In this document: positions 35,082 through 46,337 of the stretch, piece after piece
Numbering within the stretch: position 1 is the first letter of the stretch
Layout of the letters: every line of letters begins with the position of its first letter
From: Calliphora vicina
Taxonomy: Eukaryota; Arthropoda; Insecta; Diptera; Calliphoridae
Assembly (NCBI RefSeq): GCF_958450345.1
Contig: NC_088783.1
Span: 88,123,895 to 88,187,894 of the forward strand
Reading direction: 5' to 3'
DNA length: 64,000 nucleotides
Program-made: the position numbers and the translations under genes
The notes under the pieces: generated by a model
The model's input: only the letters and a program-made list of their open reading frames with translations
The model's database searches: none
What the model was told of the DNA's origin: nothing

Positions 35082-35652
35082 TATGTCTCCAGACTTCTCT
35101 CATCAAAAGTTTGGCAGTTATCATAAAATGGCACAAAAAACCAAGTGGATCAAAAATGGACATTACGACACATAATAACTCACGCTTTGTGGGACACCTT
35201 TTACCAAGGATGACGTCAGAATTCACACGATGGAATTTCAAAACCTTTGGATCCCAAAACTTGCCAAGTACCTTTTCAGTTGAACCCTCCAACTCATTTA
35301 AGCCATCTGAGAAACTAACCTGATGATCTGAACATCCTTCTAGAGCCACAACCACCTCCGATGAATTCGATGTAAATTTACGCATTTCAAAACCAGCAGC
35401 TTTATGTATTTCACGAACTTGTATGGGTATTTCAATGGCTTTTGACGGATTTACAAAACTATCTACAAAGTCATCTACGTAATGATGGTCCAAAATTGAC
35501 TTCACGGCTCTAGGGAAACGATTTCGATGCTCCATTGCATTTGTTTCCTTCACATAATGGGCAATACAGGGCGAACAGGCAGCTCCAAACGTAATCACAA
35601 GCATCTCATACACTTCCGGTGGACCACTAGCATCATCTCGCCACAAGAACAC
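34960..35652 (-). pseudogene. BEL/Pao reverse transcriptase, C-terminal half
   Basis: FLWRDDASGPPEVYEMLV, FGAACSPCIAHYVK and HHYVDDFVDSF are conserved motifs of the palm in Pao-type reverse transcriptases; YVDD holds the catalytic pair. The fingers before it (about 35650-35850) are scrambled by deletion and stops. It continues into a connection with KRCPTKRELLCVVMSIFDPL. Confidence 0.88.
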
Positions 35653-35850
35653 AAGAAACAGCTACGGAACCGATACTAAAATTAAATAAAACTGATGGCA
35701 ACGGTTTGTACTGCTGAGGGCCTTTCAACATTAAATTCAACGTACATACCGCTTCTGCAAATATTCACTCATTATTTGTTTATAGGCCGCACCAAATTCA
35801 GGATTATTTTTCATTTTTCTTTCCATTCCAAAAAATCGATTAAAGGCCAT

Positions 35851-36757
35851 TTAATAGCTATCCGGCAGGACTACGTCATCATTACACCATAGTAGTCTGG
35901 ATTGAAATCTTCCGGCAACCCTCTTCGTCGAATTTCTCAATATCTCTCGTGCACGTAAATCATCTCTTGACTCAATCACTGGTAGAGCCTTAACACCAAA
36001 ATTTTCTGTTTCAAAATAATTTGCCACCAAATTATTTAAATTATACAACTGTGTCAGCAAACAAGTTTGTGACCGAAGAACCTTCATGTAGGAGTGCATA
36101 AGTTTGAATAGCACAATTTGGTCCATAAAGAACCACTGGGAGCACTCTGAACAACAAATCACTTTTTTCACTAGCACTGGAAACACAACTAAGCACTGGC
36201 TCGACTGTTGAAGCACTTGGTACATTAGGTTTAGTTTCATGCAACAATTTATTGTGATTTCTTTGACACTTTTCCATTGGACACTGCTTACGCCAACGAC
36301 AATCTTTACTTGAATGGCCACCACTAAGACACGAAAAACATAACTTCAATCTCTTCACTTCACTCCATCTATTAGGCACACTCAATTCTAAAAATTTCTT
36401 ACAATCAAAAATTTTATGTGGGCCATCACAATAAAAACATTTTAACTGACGTTCTCTGCCATCAGAAGCATATAAAACTACTTTTCGTTTTGGATCACTG
36501 CTAGATCTATTGCCACTTGAACTGCTTATTTGCACACTTCTTACCAAATTTGCAACACGCTGGAGCCAGGTACTAAAATCCAAAATAGTCGGCAACTGAG
36601 GTAAAGTTGAAACAAACTGGGCCCAATCCAAACGTTTGCTCATTGGAAGCTTCTGTACTAACTCCTCCATGAGTGTTGGATTCGACAAATGTTGATAACC
36701 ATTAGCAGATTCCAAAAATGCTGCTAAATTTCTGACCTTAATGGAATACGGCACCAA
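35851..36757 (-). pseudogene. BEL/Pao gag end, knuckles and protease region
   Basis: The frame 36041-36757 carries two cysteine knuckles (CFYCDGPHKIFDC and CFSCLSGGHSSKDCRW) that bind RNA. It then enters the retropepsin-like region typical of Pao polyproteins, continued in the frame 35851-36324 as LPVIESRDDLRAREILRNST. A frameshift near 36060-36110 breaks the protease core, where the catalytic Asp would be expected near ALLHEGSS; the Asp appears replaced. Confidence 0.8.
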
Positions 36758-36772
36758 TTTATCGATCGCGTT

Positions 36773-37609
36773 TTATGCTATGGGCTGAACTTCCTTCATC
36801 TGTTGCAATTGGCATCGAATAAGCAACTCTGGGCGACCATATTGTAGCTTTAATTGCTCTATAACTATTGGCACATTATTTGGGTGGATGAGCAACGACT
36901 TCACACACTCTCTGGCTTCAACTTTCAAAGCCTTCTGCAATCTCAAACTATTTTCAAAATTATTATATGAATATGCCGCTGTCAAATGTTCAAGGGCAGA
37001 CAAAAACATTGGCCAGTCCTCGGGAGTACCACAAAATTCGGGCAGATCATAAAGTTTGCGTTGTACTGGCATGGGCACTGTAGTAGGGGAAACAATAAGA
37101 GGCTGAGATGTCATCAACTGGTCTGACTGACTAACATAGGAATATGGCGTTGGATTCCGGCGATCAACCATGTTCTCAGGGCCACTGCTAATACTTCGGA
37201 TGACTGGCGCATTATGTCCAATAACATTCGGCGTATTTAAATTTTGATTTGCTCTTAAAGCACGTTGAGAGTTTGCCAATTGAGCTTGCAGGATGTCAAT
37301 TTGTCGTTGCATGTTCTCATTATCAGACGATATGGTTTGTGGTAGCTGGGTTCTCACATTAGGCTCTTCACTTGTTGAACTGAAAATGTTTTGCGTTGAT
37401 ACAGCAGGTGTCGGTTCTCTAGGGGCACTTATAGAGGCACTAGTTACCGTTGTTGTTGTTCCGAGGGCAACAGAACTGATATTATGTACCGACGGCATTT
37501 GAGAAACATTTGCTGAACTATTTGTTCCAGCAGGCGTGGAACTATTCACATTTTGGCTCGTTGCTGTCTGCAAACGAGAGCTTTTTCTAGCTGGAGACCG
37601 TTGCATCAT
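36773..37609 (-). pseudogene. BEL/Pao gag N-terminal part
   Basis: It starts with ATG at 37609 (MMQRSPARKSSRLQ). It has a Ser/Thr/Asn-rich arm, a coiled helix (NMQRQIDILQAQLANSQRAL) and then the Pao Gag core (KLYDLPEFCGTPEDWPMFLS, LRLQKALKVEARECVKSLL). It ends with a premature stop at 36773 that is 5-20 bp short of the next frame, so one frameshift separates it from the knuckles. Confidence 0.85.
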
Positions 37610-37690
37610 GAATCACAAATGTTTTCAAAGGGCAAACAAATTCACAAATATTAAACAGCAACACACTCCAAATATTTTACCAAAAAAATT

Positions 37691-38203
37691 TGTCGCTGTC
37701 CTGAGCCTGTATGTTGAGGACAGCGAATTTAACAAGTCCCAAATAAATGAACCACAAATTTTTAATTAATGATGCTTATACTTGAGCAACCGTTTATTTC
37801 TCAAAAGAGAACTTATTACAAAAAAATAACTTAAACAAACTAAATTTTAATTCTAAAGCCAGTTATTACTGAGCCTACAAATTTCTTTTTGTTTATGTAC
37901 TATTACAACAGTTCATTTCCAAATAAATAAACTGAACGAAAATACTGCAGTATAATTTAGGGACAAAAAGTGCGATTAGTTCGTAAACAAATATGAACAA
38001 AGGGGAATACAAAACAATATAAAAAATCCTAACGGACAAATGAACCAAACAGCAATGATCATACAATTGGTAAATAAGACAATTTAAGTAAACATTAAGG
38101 TAGCTCACAAACAATAATATAATCAAACCAAAATAATTCAAAATTAATAAAAATAAATATCGTAATAAATTTAAATAAATAAATATATGAGCCATTGGCG
38201 ACA
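37691..38203 (-). repeat. BEL/Pao 5' LTR
   Basis: A 513-bp LTR, bounded by TGTCGC and GCGACA, followed outward by the target duplication CCATC at 38204-38208. Confidence 0.9.
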
Positions 38204-38532
38204 CCATCAAAACTAGGAGCCTTTATTCTACTCGATGTTTCTGAAATAACTCGCACCGGTCCATCTTGGCATTGAAGATTATTAACCTTTGTTTCTAGGT
38301 CATGCAGTTTTTGATCAACACCATTTTCTAAATCTGACACCTTCTTGTCAATGATATCCACTCTGCTGTTAATAACCTCAGACATTTCCTGAATTTTCTC
38401 ATCTGTAGCTCGAGAGAATTCTTGAAGTTTCTCATTGTTGACTCTAGAAGTTTCTTGAACTTCTCTAGAATTTTCCTGAACTTCAGCTTTAACTTCCTTA
38501 AATTTTTCCATCATAGCAGCAAACATTGTGGT
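38204..38532 (-). pseudogene. Gypsy gag, coiled-coil part
   Basis: The minus frame has repeated helices of the type VQENSREVQETSRVNNEKLQ and DKKVSDLENGVDQKLHDLET, a coiled coil of about 90 residues, then KAPSFDG at the BEL/Pao insertion. The upstream side is cut by the hAT copy at 38533. The second Gypsy copy has the same words (VNNEKL, NNLQYQDGPV) at 42300-42410. Confidence 0.8.
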
Positions 38533-38679
38533 TAGAGATGCTAATCGGGACTGATTTTTGAAAATCCCGAGAATCGTGTCTTGGTAAAGAATCCCGAAAT
38601 CCCGACCCGGGGTTTCGGAATTTTCGGGAAATCTAAAATCCCGAAAATTGAAAGTAATATTTTTATTTAGCAATTAATT

Positions 38680-38870
38680 TTTATTAGACACTAAAAAGCA
38701 TACTATTGCATCTATGGTTTTGTCTGCCATTCTGGAACGAATTTTGTTTCCGACATATGCTGCTGCCGAAAAACATCTTCATATTGGCAAAACCGTTTGC
38801 AAATACTTATAACAAATCTGCAAGTATTTTTCTCTTGTACCTTCAGAAATAAAGTGATCTATTTCTTTTG
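38680..38870 (-). pseudogene. hAT transposase C-terminal dimerisation remnant
   Basis: Minus-strand text reads SAAAYVGNKIRSRMADKTID and then IVCFLVSNKN, the signature end of hAT transposases, preceded by KYLQICYKYLQTV. The rest of the protein is missing. Confidence 0.7.
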
Positions 38871-39159
38871 CAAGTTGCAAATCTACATTATAACTTGGTT
38901 TCGTTATTGTTATTTGGGTTTTTTACATTTATTAATAAATAGTTGATCGCCCCGACTTAGCCCGGTAGCATTTACTAATGTTAGTTCCTCAAGTTTCTCC
39001 AACCCACGTACACCAGCCTGTTCTTATTTATTTGCAAATAAAATATCTAAATTTGTACTGCATACTATAGGGAGATTTTTTATTACAGTTGACTGGACTC
39101 ACAATTTTTGAATTTTTTTTCTTTACAAACCATCTCCTGAAAATTTCGAATCGAATAAA

Positions 39160-39738
39160 AACAAGTAAGAGTGCTATATTCGGCTGTGCCGAATCTTATA
39201 TACCCTTCACCAAATTATACTTCAAAATTTTAAATATTTTTAGGTAAACTAAATTTAATTTTTTTTCCAGTTTTTTTAATTTTTTGGAAAAAAAAATTTT
39301 TCGATTTTCGATAAAATTTTTTTTTTTTTTAAATTTTAAAAAATTTTTTTTTTTAAATTTTAAAAATTTTTTTTTTGTTTTTTCAATTTTTTTTTTTTTT
39401 AAAAAATTCGGGTTAAAAATTTTTTCCCGATTTTGACCCATTGTAGGTCCAACTTACTATGGTCTTATATACGTCGTTGCAAATGTCTTTGAAATATCTA
39501 TTATTAGATATCCATATTGTCTATATTAATGTCTTAGTAATCCAGATATAGGTAAAAAAATAGGTAAAAAATCGAGGTTGTCTTGGTTTTTTCCTCATAT
39601 CTCAGCCATTTGTGGACCGATTTTGCTGATTTTAAATAGCAAAATTCTCGAAAGCATGTCTGACAGAATTATTGAAGATTTGGATCCCGAAGATATCTGG
39701 GGTCTTCAGAAAACTGATTTCAACAGACAGACAGACAG

Positions 39739-39804
<66 letters not shown>

Positions 39805-39955
39805 GGACATGGCTTAATCGACTCCGCTATCTATAAGGATCCAGAATATATATACTTTATAGGGTCGGAAATGAAAAATGTAGAAATTACAAACGGAATG
39901 ACAAACTTATATATACCCTTCTCACGAAGCTGAAGGGTATAAAAATCAGCCAAAT
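39160..39955 (+). repeat. AAGTAAGAG dispersed repeat, ~800-bp copy
   Basis: Starts AACAAGTAAGAGTGCTATAT and contains TTCGGCTGTGCCGAA, a long A/T tract (39230-39420), GGACCGATTTTGCTGATTTT, about 22 CAGA units (39722-39810) and the end GAAGCTGAAGGGTATAAAAA. It is the best-preserved copy of the family in this window and is nested in the hAT element. Confidence 0.75.
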
Positions 39956-40459
39956 CGCTCCAGCCGTTCTTACGTGATGACATTACATACATGGACCATT
40001 TCATTTTTATATATATAGATAGATATCTTTTAGCCTATGAGCAATCGAAATATTTTCATTTTGTTCGAGCTCCTCATCTGAGAAAAAATCTATTTCGTTT
40101 ATAGAGGATTTAAATTGAGTTTTGTTAGATAACTTACAAAAAAATGTGAAGAATTGATTTTCCAGAGCCTCACTCTAGGAAAACCAGAAATACCGCTTTC
40201 CTTTATTAACTATGTTGTAGCAGGAGTTGAGCTTAACAACTTTGCTGAACATCACTTTGCGATATTCGGGCATGTAGAATGTCAAAATGCATAAAAAAAG
40301 GCACACAAAAATGACAATTTCCCCTATTTATTTATGAAAAACTGGATTTTTTCCCGAAAATCCCGGGATTTAAAATTAAAAAATCCAGGGCTTCGGGGTT
40401 TAAGAAATCCCTAAAACCCCGGGATTTTCGGGAACGGGATTCCCCGTTTGGCATCTCTA

Positions 40460-40570
40460 ATTGTGCTTAAATCCATGCTGCTTGCACGTGCAGAAACATC
40501 CATTTCTTCTTTATACTCGAATTCATAAGCTCTCTGCAATTCTGCTTTGTTACCTGCTGTCGCGACAGCA
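40460..40570 (-). pseudogene. Gypsy gag N-terminal fragment
   Basis: The minus frame TAGNKAELQRAYEFEYKEEM is homologous to TAVNRAELQKR near 45155-45190 of the other copy. It runs to SSMDLSTI at the hAT junction and resumes as MFAAMMEKF at 38525. Sequence further right is no longer recognisable as Gypsy. Confidence 0.7.
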
Positions 40571-42162
40571 GAAATTGCAGAATTGCAAAATAGGCTGATA
40601 GATGAATTCAAGCGTCGCACAAAGGGGCCAAACATACTAATTTTGCGGATTAATTGAAAAAACAAATTTCAAGTATCGTGAAAACTGAAAGTGCCAGCTT
40701 TAAGAGCACAAAATTCTACATCAGTAGGCAAAAAATTAATGTGAAATATTAAAAGGTATTTTTATAGTCACGTGTTGAAATTACATATTGTGAGAAAAAA
40801 ACCTAAAAAATTTATAAAAAAAAAAATAAAAAATTACGCAAATAAATACTATTTGTGATAGGTAATTTAAAAAAATTAACAAATCTAATTATGCAAACAT
40901 CAAGTTCAGGCATTTATTGATATGTTTTGGTTAAATTTAAATTTGAATTATTTGTGGAAGTGGCTTTGATATTAGTTTTTATATTGGAAGTGCAAAAAAA
41001 AATGGATTTTGTCAGTTAAAATGGACATAAAGTTATTAGCTGGGCTTAGCTGGGCAAAGAATTTAATATAATTTAAAAGCCTGGACAGTTAGGCGTTGTT
41101 TCAGAAAAAATTAGGTTGCGCATCGCTGCGCCTCATAAGTTATATGTAAATTAGTAAAAGCTTCACCCTTTAAGTCTACCATCAAAAAGCACTTTGCGAT
41201 TCTGATAAACGTTTTATTGCTGTCGTTGTTGTTGTTATTATCATTGTTTTTTTTTGTTTTATAAGAGATGTGCAAGTGTTGTGATTAATAATACGAGAGT
41301 CACGTGTGAGTCAGGCCTGGACGTGGCTATATTCTTGTATTATAATGAGATAAATAATAATAAACTTTTACCAATTACTTTCCTTTGTTTCAGTTTAGTT
41401 TTCCATCCATTGATTTTCTAATCGTGAATGAATAGCACGCGGAATTTTAACAATTTAACTCTCATGCACTCACGCTTGTATATGCTTGTTTAAAAGTTTT
41501 TTTTTTGATTAATTCGAAGTTTTTTCTTGTGGTTAATACGAAGTCATCCGATAGCAGGCAATTTAGATTAATAAAAAAATCATGTTAGTGAGCGCGATCG
41601 CGAGAATTTTAAAGTTTTATATCGGGAGCCAGTTATCACTCACGTTCAGATCTGTAGTTTTTATATTGTCTTATTTCAAATATTGTGTGGTATAAATTTC
41701 AAAGCAGTGCATTTAAACTTTGCAAGTCTTTTAGTGGCAGGAGTTGGGAAAGATCTCTATTATTCAACCACCCATTACTAGTTAATATAATGATATCATC
41801 TTAAAACAATATGGTATTCATATTCATTTGTATGAGGGGAACCCGATTCCACCCTCGTATACCCTTCCGATTTTCGCGGAACGTGTAGTTTGTTTTTAGA
41901 GTTACCTGCAGCAAATTTAGTGTGCATAACTATTGTAATTCTATAGATATAGCACAGTTAATAATTATTTTATATGGTGGGTAATTGACTTCCCCCTCCT
42001 ATATCCCTAAAATTTTGTTACAATATGCGGATTGGTCTAAGGGCTACCCACGTAAAATTTTGCGAGCGTCGCTATTATTGTTGTTGAGATATTAATAAAT
42101 CCGTAAAAAATGGGCATTTGACCCCACTGTGCGTCGTAATATTAACATAGGTACTTACGAAT
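40571..42162. other. no gene recognised
   Basis: AT-rich. Faint words of the 11490-12000 tandem family appear at 41640-41990. CCACTGTGCGTCG near 42122 is one more CACAGTG-type end without a visible partner. Confidence 0.4.
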
Positions 42163-42460
42163 TTGAGTACAAAGAAGAAATTGAGGTCAGTTACCGTGCA
42201 ACGACAAGCAACATGGAAGAAATTTAAAAACTATGGAAATAAAATTAAAAGAAACAAAGGAGACACTTCTAGAATAAACAACGAGCAAGTTCTTGTTGAA
42301 ATTCAAGAAACTTCTATAGTCAACAACGAGAAGCTATTAGTTGAAATTTCAGGAAACTTCTGACGGGAAAGGTGAATAATCTTCAATACCAAGATGGACC
42401 GGTGCATTTGGCATTTTCAAATTCCAGTTTGATACAGTTGAAAAGGGAACCAGAACCAAT
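42163..42460 (+). pseudogene. second Gypsy copy, gag fragment
   Basis: Plus-strand frames carry EIQETSIVNNEKLLVEI, VNNLQYQDGPV and, shifted, GIFKFQFDTVEKG. These match the coiled part and capsid start of the minus-strand Gypsy (FNVFKFQFDTVA). The large middle of gag is absent. Confidence 0.65.
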
Positions 42461-43788
42461 TAACAACAGAAATAATTATTTTGTTACGCTTTATTTGTTT
42501 ATTGAATCTGCGTTTTATAGGCCTAACAATACGTATTTAAATCTTATAACTAAAATTAAAACTAGTTGCTATGGAATGGTTGGAATGGTTTTGCAGTTTT
42601 ACAATATATTTTTCACGGACATTCTTGGACTATTCCTTTACCATTTGCATGGTCATGGTCCTAAGTATAAGATCAATACTGGTGTTGCTAGCCATTCGCC
42701 ATAATTGAATTTCATACGTCCAAATTGGTTTTAAAACGGTTTTATACAGGATGACTCTATATTCAAGGCTTAATTTTAATCACTGATTAACCAAAATGAC
42801 TATGTGACGTCGCCAAATGAAAAAAAACATGCAGTGATTGGCTGAATTCATAAACTCTGTAATGCAAAGCAATTACAAGGCAAAGCAATACCTTGTGACA
42901 TTCATGAACGCATAAATGTTTAGTAAAGATTGATAAATAAAAACAGTTCACAAATTTGACAAATTGCGCATTAAAAAGCATTACCATACAATAATAAACT
43001 TGCGACATTGCCAAAACAAAATCTATTGGGTTTATGAACACTATGCATTGCAGTGTTGCATTGTAAACTGCGTTTATGAAGTCATCCATTATTCTTTGAA
43101 ATACAAATTTTAAAGATTTTTAGGTAATTTTTTATTTTTTTTTTAATTTTTTAATTTTTTTTCCCAAATTTTATTTTTTTTTTAAATTAATATTTTATAG
43201 TCATGAAAAATTAATTCGGTCTCTTCAATTTTTTATTATAACCGCGTCTTCACTATCTTTGAACAAAAATTCACGTCTTAACGTTTTAAAGCTTCACTAG
43301 TTATAACAATATGAATTGTAAAGCGATCGTTTACCTCGCAAATTTTTGACAAACTTATCAAAATTTGCATTGCAAAAATAGAATTTACAGTTTTTGTGGA
43401 ACGAAATAGCATAATTATTTGCAAAATCTTTGCAAATTACTCTTTACAATATTAACATTGAACTTTGAACAAAAGAACATACGTGGAACAGAAATTGCAA
43501 CAAGATTATAAAAATTGCAAAAACTTTACAAATTACACTTATCACTTATCGAATTTTATAGTTCTGAGGAACATAAAGTTTTGCAAATTGACGAAAAATT
43601 TGATAAGTGCAAAGTTGATAAGTTGTTTTGTGGAATAGGGCCCTGTTCAATGGTGCCAGATGTTCATGGACACCAAATTGGTGAACTGGGTTAATGTTTC
43701 CACACTTATTGCCACATTTGGTAGGTTTTTAATCATGCATGGTGTTATAAAATCATATCCTAATAGACTAATTGGTTTGCATTAGCCA
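42461..43788. other. no gene recognised
   Basis: AT-rich stretch between gag and pol remnants of the second Gypsy copy. No motif seen on either strand. Short T tracts occur at 43130-43190. Confidence 0.4.
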
Positions 43789-44760
43789 TTGTTGAAACTG
43801 GCAATGCTGATGATGTGTACGTACTACCGACGATTTGTACCGAATCTTGCTAGAGTAGCTGCAAGCTTACATAAGACAGCCAATAATTTCCGACTATTCC
43901 AGTGTAGTGAAACACAAGAACATGCATTCCAGCAGTTAAAAAAAAACTGTTGTGTACGGCACCAATCATGTCATATCCCATCCTATTCCTGTGGAGGAGA
44001 ACATAAGAACAGGCATTCCATCAGTTGAAGAAACTGTTGTGTACGGCACCAATCTTGTCATATCCCATCCCTGGAGCGAAGTTTTTACTAGATAGCTATG
44101 CGAGCGGTTACGGAATAGGCGGTGTGCTTTCACAGCTGGGGCCGAATTACCGCATTCGTGATCGAATAAACTATCGTATCGAAAAAATATTTCGATATCG
44201 CATTTATAACAAAATGTAATAAATTTCATGCTCGATATCGAATGCCGTAATCTCAAATAAGAAAATTACGAACGATTTAACTCGATATCGAATGCGGTAA
44301 TTCGGACCCTATTCAACTGAACGGAAAAAGTCATAGGCTATTAAAGCCGAAAACTTTCGAAGCCTGAGCGAAACTGAACGTGACGTGAAGGAAAAGGAAT
44401 GTGTCATCGATGTTCATATAGAGTCTAGGTCGTGGCGACAATAATATCGGCTAAAGAAGAAGATGAAATATCCGCCGAACGTGCACTGATGAAATCATTG
44501 TTAGCCCTATGGTTGTTAAATGGCTGCTTATGGGAAATGGGAAAGTCCTTGTAGCGCAGAGGTATATGCCATATCTAACCAGGAAGTTAGGAGGGTAGGC
44601 GTATTTGTGAATATGGTGTTCCGAAAGTTTACGGTATAAGAACAACTCCGCTTCAATCTAATGGAATGATCGAAAGATTTAACAGTACTCTGAAGGAATA
44701 TTTAAGTAAAGTGGTCAGTGCACATCAAAAGGACTGGGATGAACACAAACCAACATTCTA
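43789..44760 (+). pseudogene. second Gypsy copy, pol remnants
   Basis: MCTYYRRFVPNLARVAASLH is the end of a Gypsy reverse transcriptase (YYRRF motif). LLCTAPILSYPIPGAKFLLD with ASGYGIGGVLSQ (44025-44136) is the RNase H start. A MITE interrupts at 44138-44309, after which GKSHRLL-like text resumes. Around 44611-44740, KVYGIRTTPLQSNGMIERFN then STLKEYL is the integrase Glu region. A duplicated ~60-bp stretch (ACTGTTGTGTACGGCACCAAT at 43946 and 44032) inserts extra text. Strongly decayed, plus strand. Confidence 0.8.
44138..44309. mobile_element. 172-bp MITE in RNase H
   Basis: The ends GGGGCCGAATTACCGCATTC and complement of GGGTCCGAATTACCGCATTC pair over 21 bp with one mismatch. The interior contains repeated TCGATATCG words. 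I cannot fix the target duplication. Confidence 0.7.
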
Positions 44761-44769
44761 CTTATCAAC

Positions 44770-45210
44770 AATGTTAATAACACGCTGTTATTAACAGTGT
44801 TTATAAGTATGACAACATTAACTGTGAAACAACTTTAAAAGCTCTAGGTGATCATTGTGGAAACATGAAGATGGCACTGTGTAACAGCGAGTTGCCGAGC
44901 AGTCAGTACAAGTGTAATCTTGTAAATTATAAACTGTATTTTTAAAGTGTGTGTATTAAAAAAGAGTGACTATTTAAATTGTTAAATTTTTAAACTACTG
45001 ATCGAAACTACATAAATAAAGAAAACCACCGTTTTTAAAATGTAAAAACGTAACAATTGGTGCCAGAAGTGGGATTGAAAACTAAGCAGCACTCATGAAG
45101 TTTGAGGAGATAAACGTGAATAGCTCAAGAGAGAATTGAATAAATTGTAGCTACCGACAGCAGTTAACAGAGCAGAATTGCAAAAGAGGCAATATTGTCA
45201 ACTTCTATTC
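44770..45210 (+). repeat. Gypsy LTR end, primer-binding site and gag start
   Basis: An LTR-like stretch ends AAAAACGTAACA at 45055. TTGGTGCCAGAAGTGGGATT follows directly, the position and form of a primer-binding site, then gag-leader text with TAVNRAELQKR (about 45160-45190). A pol remnant lies to the left and a gag start to the right, so one LTR seems shared by two internal regions. The LTR left edge (about 44770) is a guess. Confidence 0.55.
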
Positions 45211-45617
45211 TTATTCGAAAAACTTTATTGGTTTTTGTCTTAATTTAGTATTAAAACATTTCGCGGAATTCCCGGAAATGAAGATATGGGAATGGAAAAA
45301 GTCCGGGATATTAGGAACCCTGAACTAAATGTGAATAACAAAAAACGTATGCTCCTCTTAGATGTCAAAACACGTTAGATGCGAGAGGGCTTTTTCAATA
45401 GCGGCCTACTTTTGCACGAAAATAAGATCTCGTCTAGGTTACCAATTATTAAATGTTTTGCTTTGATTGTTGTTTTTTGTTTCTGTAATAAATTATATTT
45501 CTTTATTCTTTAAATGAATGCAATCCCTAATAAATACTGATATGCTAAAATTTCCGTTATGAAAAATTACACATTAGTTAATCAGTTTAAATTTTTAATT
45601 ATATCATGAATACAATG
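45211..45617 (+). pseudogene. hAT transposase C-terminal fragment
   Basis: CERAFSIAAYFCTKIRSRLG then YQLLNVL (about 45370-45470) is the hAT dimerisation signature (SERAFS..., K.RSRL...). No start or ends can be assigned with certainty; a hAT end lies at 47349 but other debris intervenes. Confidence 0.7.
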
Positions 45618-45830
45618 CACAGTGGTATCAGAAAAGAAAGAGAGGGAAATAAATCTGTAACTTCTAAACGGTTAGTCCGGTTTGAATGAAATTTCACATG
45701 CACAAAGAGAAAGTGTTGTCGAGTTTAAGTTTTGAATTTCCACATCATGGGCTCACCAAGTGCGGGGCCAGGGGTCCCCGAAGTAGGACACCTCGGGTAT
45801 GATCAATTTTAAAAATGATCCTATTTCTTC
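45618..45830 (+). repeat. CACAGTGG-ended repeat fragment, copy 3
   Basis: Begins CACAGTGGTATCAGAAAAGA and matches, inverted, the end 57826-58016 (GGGAAATAAATCTGTAACTT; AACTCGACAACACTT on the other). The bases before it are CAATG. The far end cannot be found. Confidence 0.6.
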
Positions 45831-46079
45831 GTTCGTGTTCCGATTTCAAAAAAATACATATATAGACCTCGTTTTCATTTAAAATATTTGGTGTGAAGTT
45901 AGTTTTTCAAAAATTATAAATTCATTATACATCCTCTTAGAAATTTTTTAGATAACTTAAAAAGAATAAAAGTACTTTTTTCCCAAAAAATAGCGAAATA
46001 TCGCCTTTTTTAAATTCAAATGCAAGTAACTTTGGACCCAGTCATGATTTTTAAACAATTATTTTTTTATTTGACACAT

Positions 46080-46337
46080 ATATGAAATAAATCCCCAACC
46101 AAAGGAACTAAACCCCCAACCAAAATAAAAAAAGAAACCGTCTTCGCATACTAAACATTTTTTGCATTGCCGGCCTTTGGCCGTGCGCAAAGGTTTTCTC
46201 CTCTAGGGTGTATCAAAAACCGCCTTCGCCCAGAATGCGCAATGCAAAAAACTTTTCTGAGCGAAGCCGGTTTTTGATACACCCCAGAAGAGAAAACCTT
46301 AGCGCCCGGCCGAAGGCCGTCTTTGCGTCCCACTGTG
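46080..46337. repeat. GC-rich inverted repeat (MITE-like)
   Basis: Arms of about 60 bp (AAGGTTTTCTCCTCTAGGGT then GTATCAAAAACCGCCTTCGC; right arm the complement of CTAAGGTTTTCTCTTCTGGG then GTGTATCAAAAACCGGCTTC) flank a short core with GCGCAATGCAAAAAAC. The outer part pairs GGCCTTTGGCCG with CGGCCGAAGGCC. Related words occur at 54475-54505. ATGAAATAAATCCCCAACC (46082) resembles the foldback at 48282. It ends CCCACTGTG. Confidence 0.7.

Larger units (their letters stand above)
32901..38203 (-). mobile_element. BEL/Pao LTR retrotransposon, complete but decayed
   Basis: Two LTRs (32901-33451 and 37691-38203) have inverted ends TGTCGC/GCGACA and are flanked by a 5-bp duplication CCATC (32896-32900 and 38204-38208). 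Internal order on the minus strand is Gag, knuckles, protease region, reverse transcriptase, RNase H, integrase, as in BEL/Pao. Frameshifts and deletions (before reverse transcriptase and inside integrase) make it defective. The LTRs are very similar but differ by several indels, including about 36 bp missing from the right copy. Confidence 0.92.
38533..40459 (-). mobile_element. hAT-type element in the Gypsy gag
   Basis: The ends TAGAGATGCTAATCGGGACT and, from the other strand, TAGAGATGCCAAACGGGGAA are flanked by 8-bp duplications ATTGTGGT (38525-38532) and ATTGTGCT (40460-40467, one mismatch). That combination is hAT. Many GGGATTTCGGG words make up the subterminal regions. A transposase C-terminal remnant is at 38680-38870. 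The middle holds a copy of the AAGTAAGAG repeat, so it is non-autonomous. Confidence 0.85.
30576..40570 (-). mobile_element. Gypsy-type LTR element, deleted and twice interrupted
   Basis: In minus orientation the parts are gag N-part (40460-40570), gag coiled part (38204-38532), gag plus zinc knuckle (32181-32900), protease (31752-32024), the integrase C-terminal part (31195-31620) and a 3' LTR-like end (30576-31087). Reverse transcriptase, RNase H and the integrase core are deleted between protease and integrase. The gag frame is split by a hAT copy and a BEL/Pao copy. The 5' LTR is not visible right of 40570. TGTTAC...GTAACA ends bound the proposed 3' LTR; the purine-rich tract near 31180-31190 lies ~100 bp before it, so the LTR could start nearer 31185. 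Confidence 0.8.

Noticed and set aside
34200..35323. Plus-strand frames of 137-208 residues
   Set aside because: Antisense to the BEL/Pao reverse transcriptase, RNase H and integrase.
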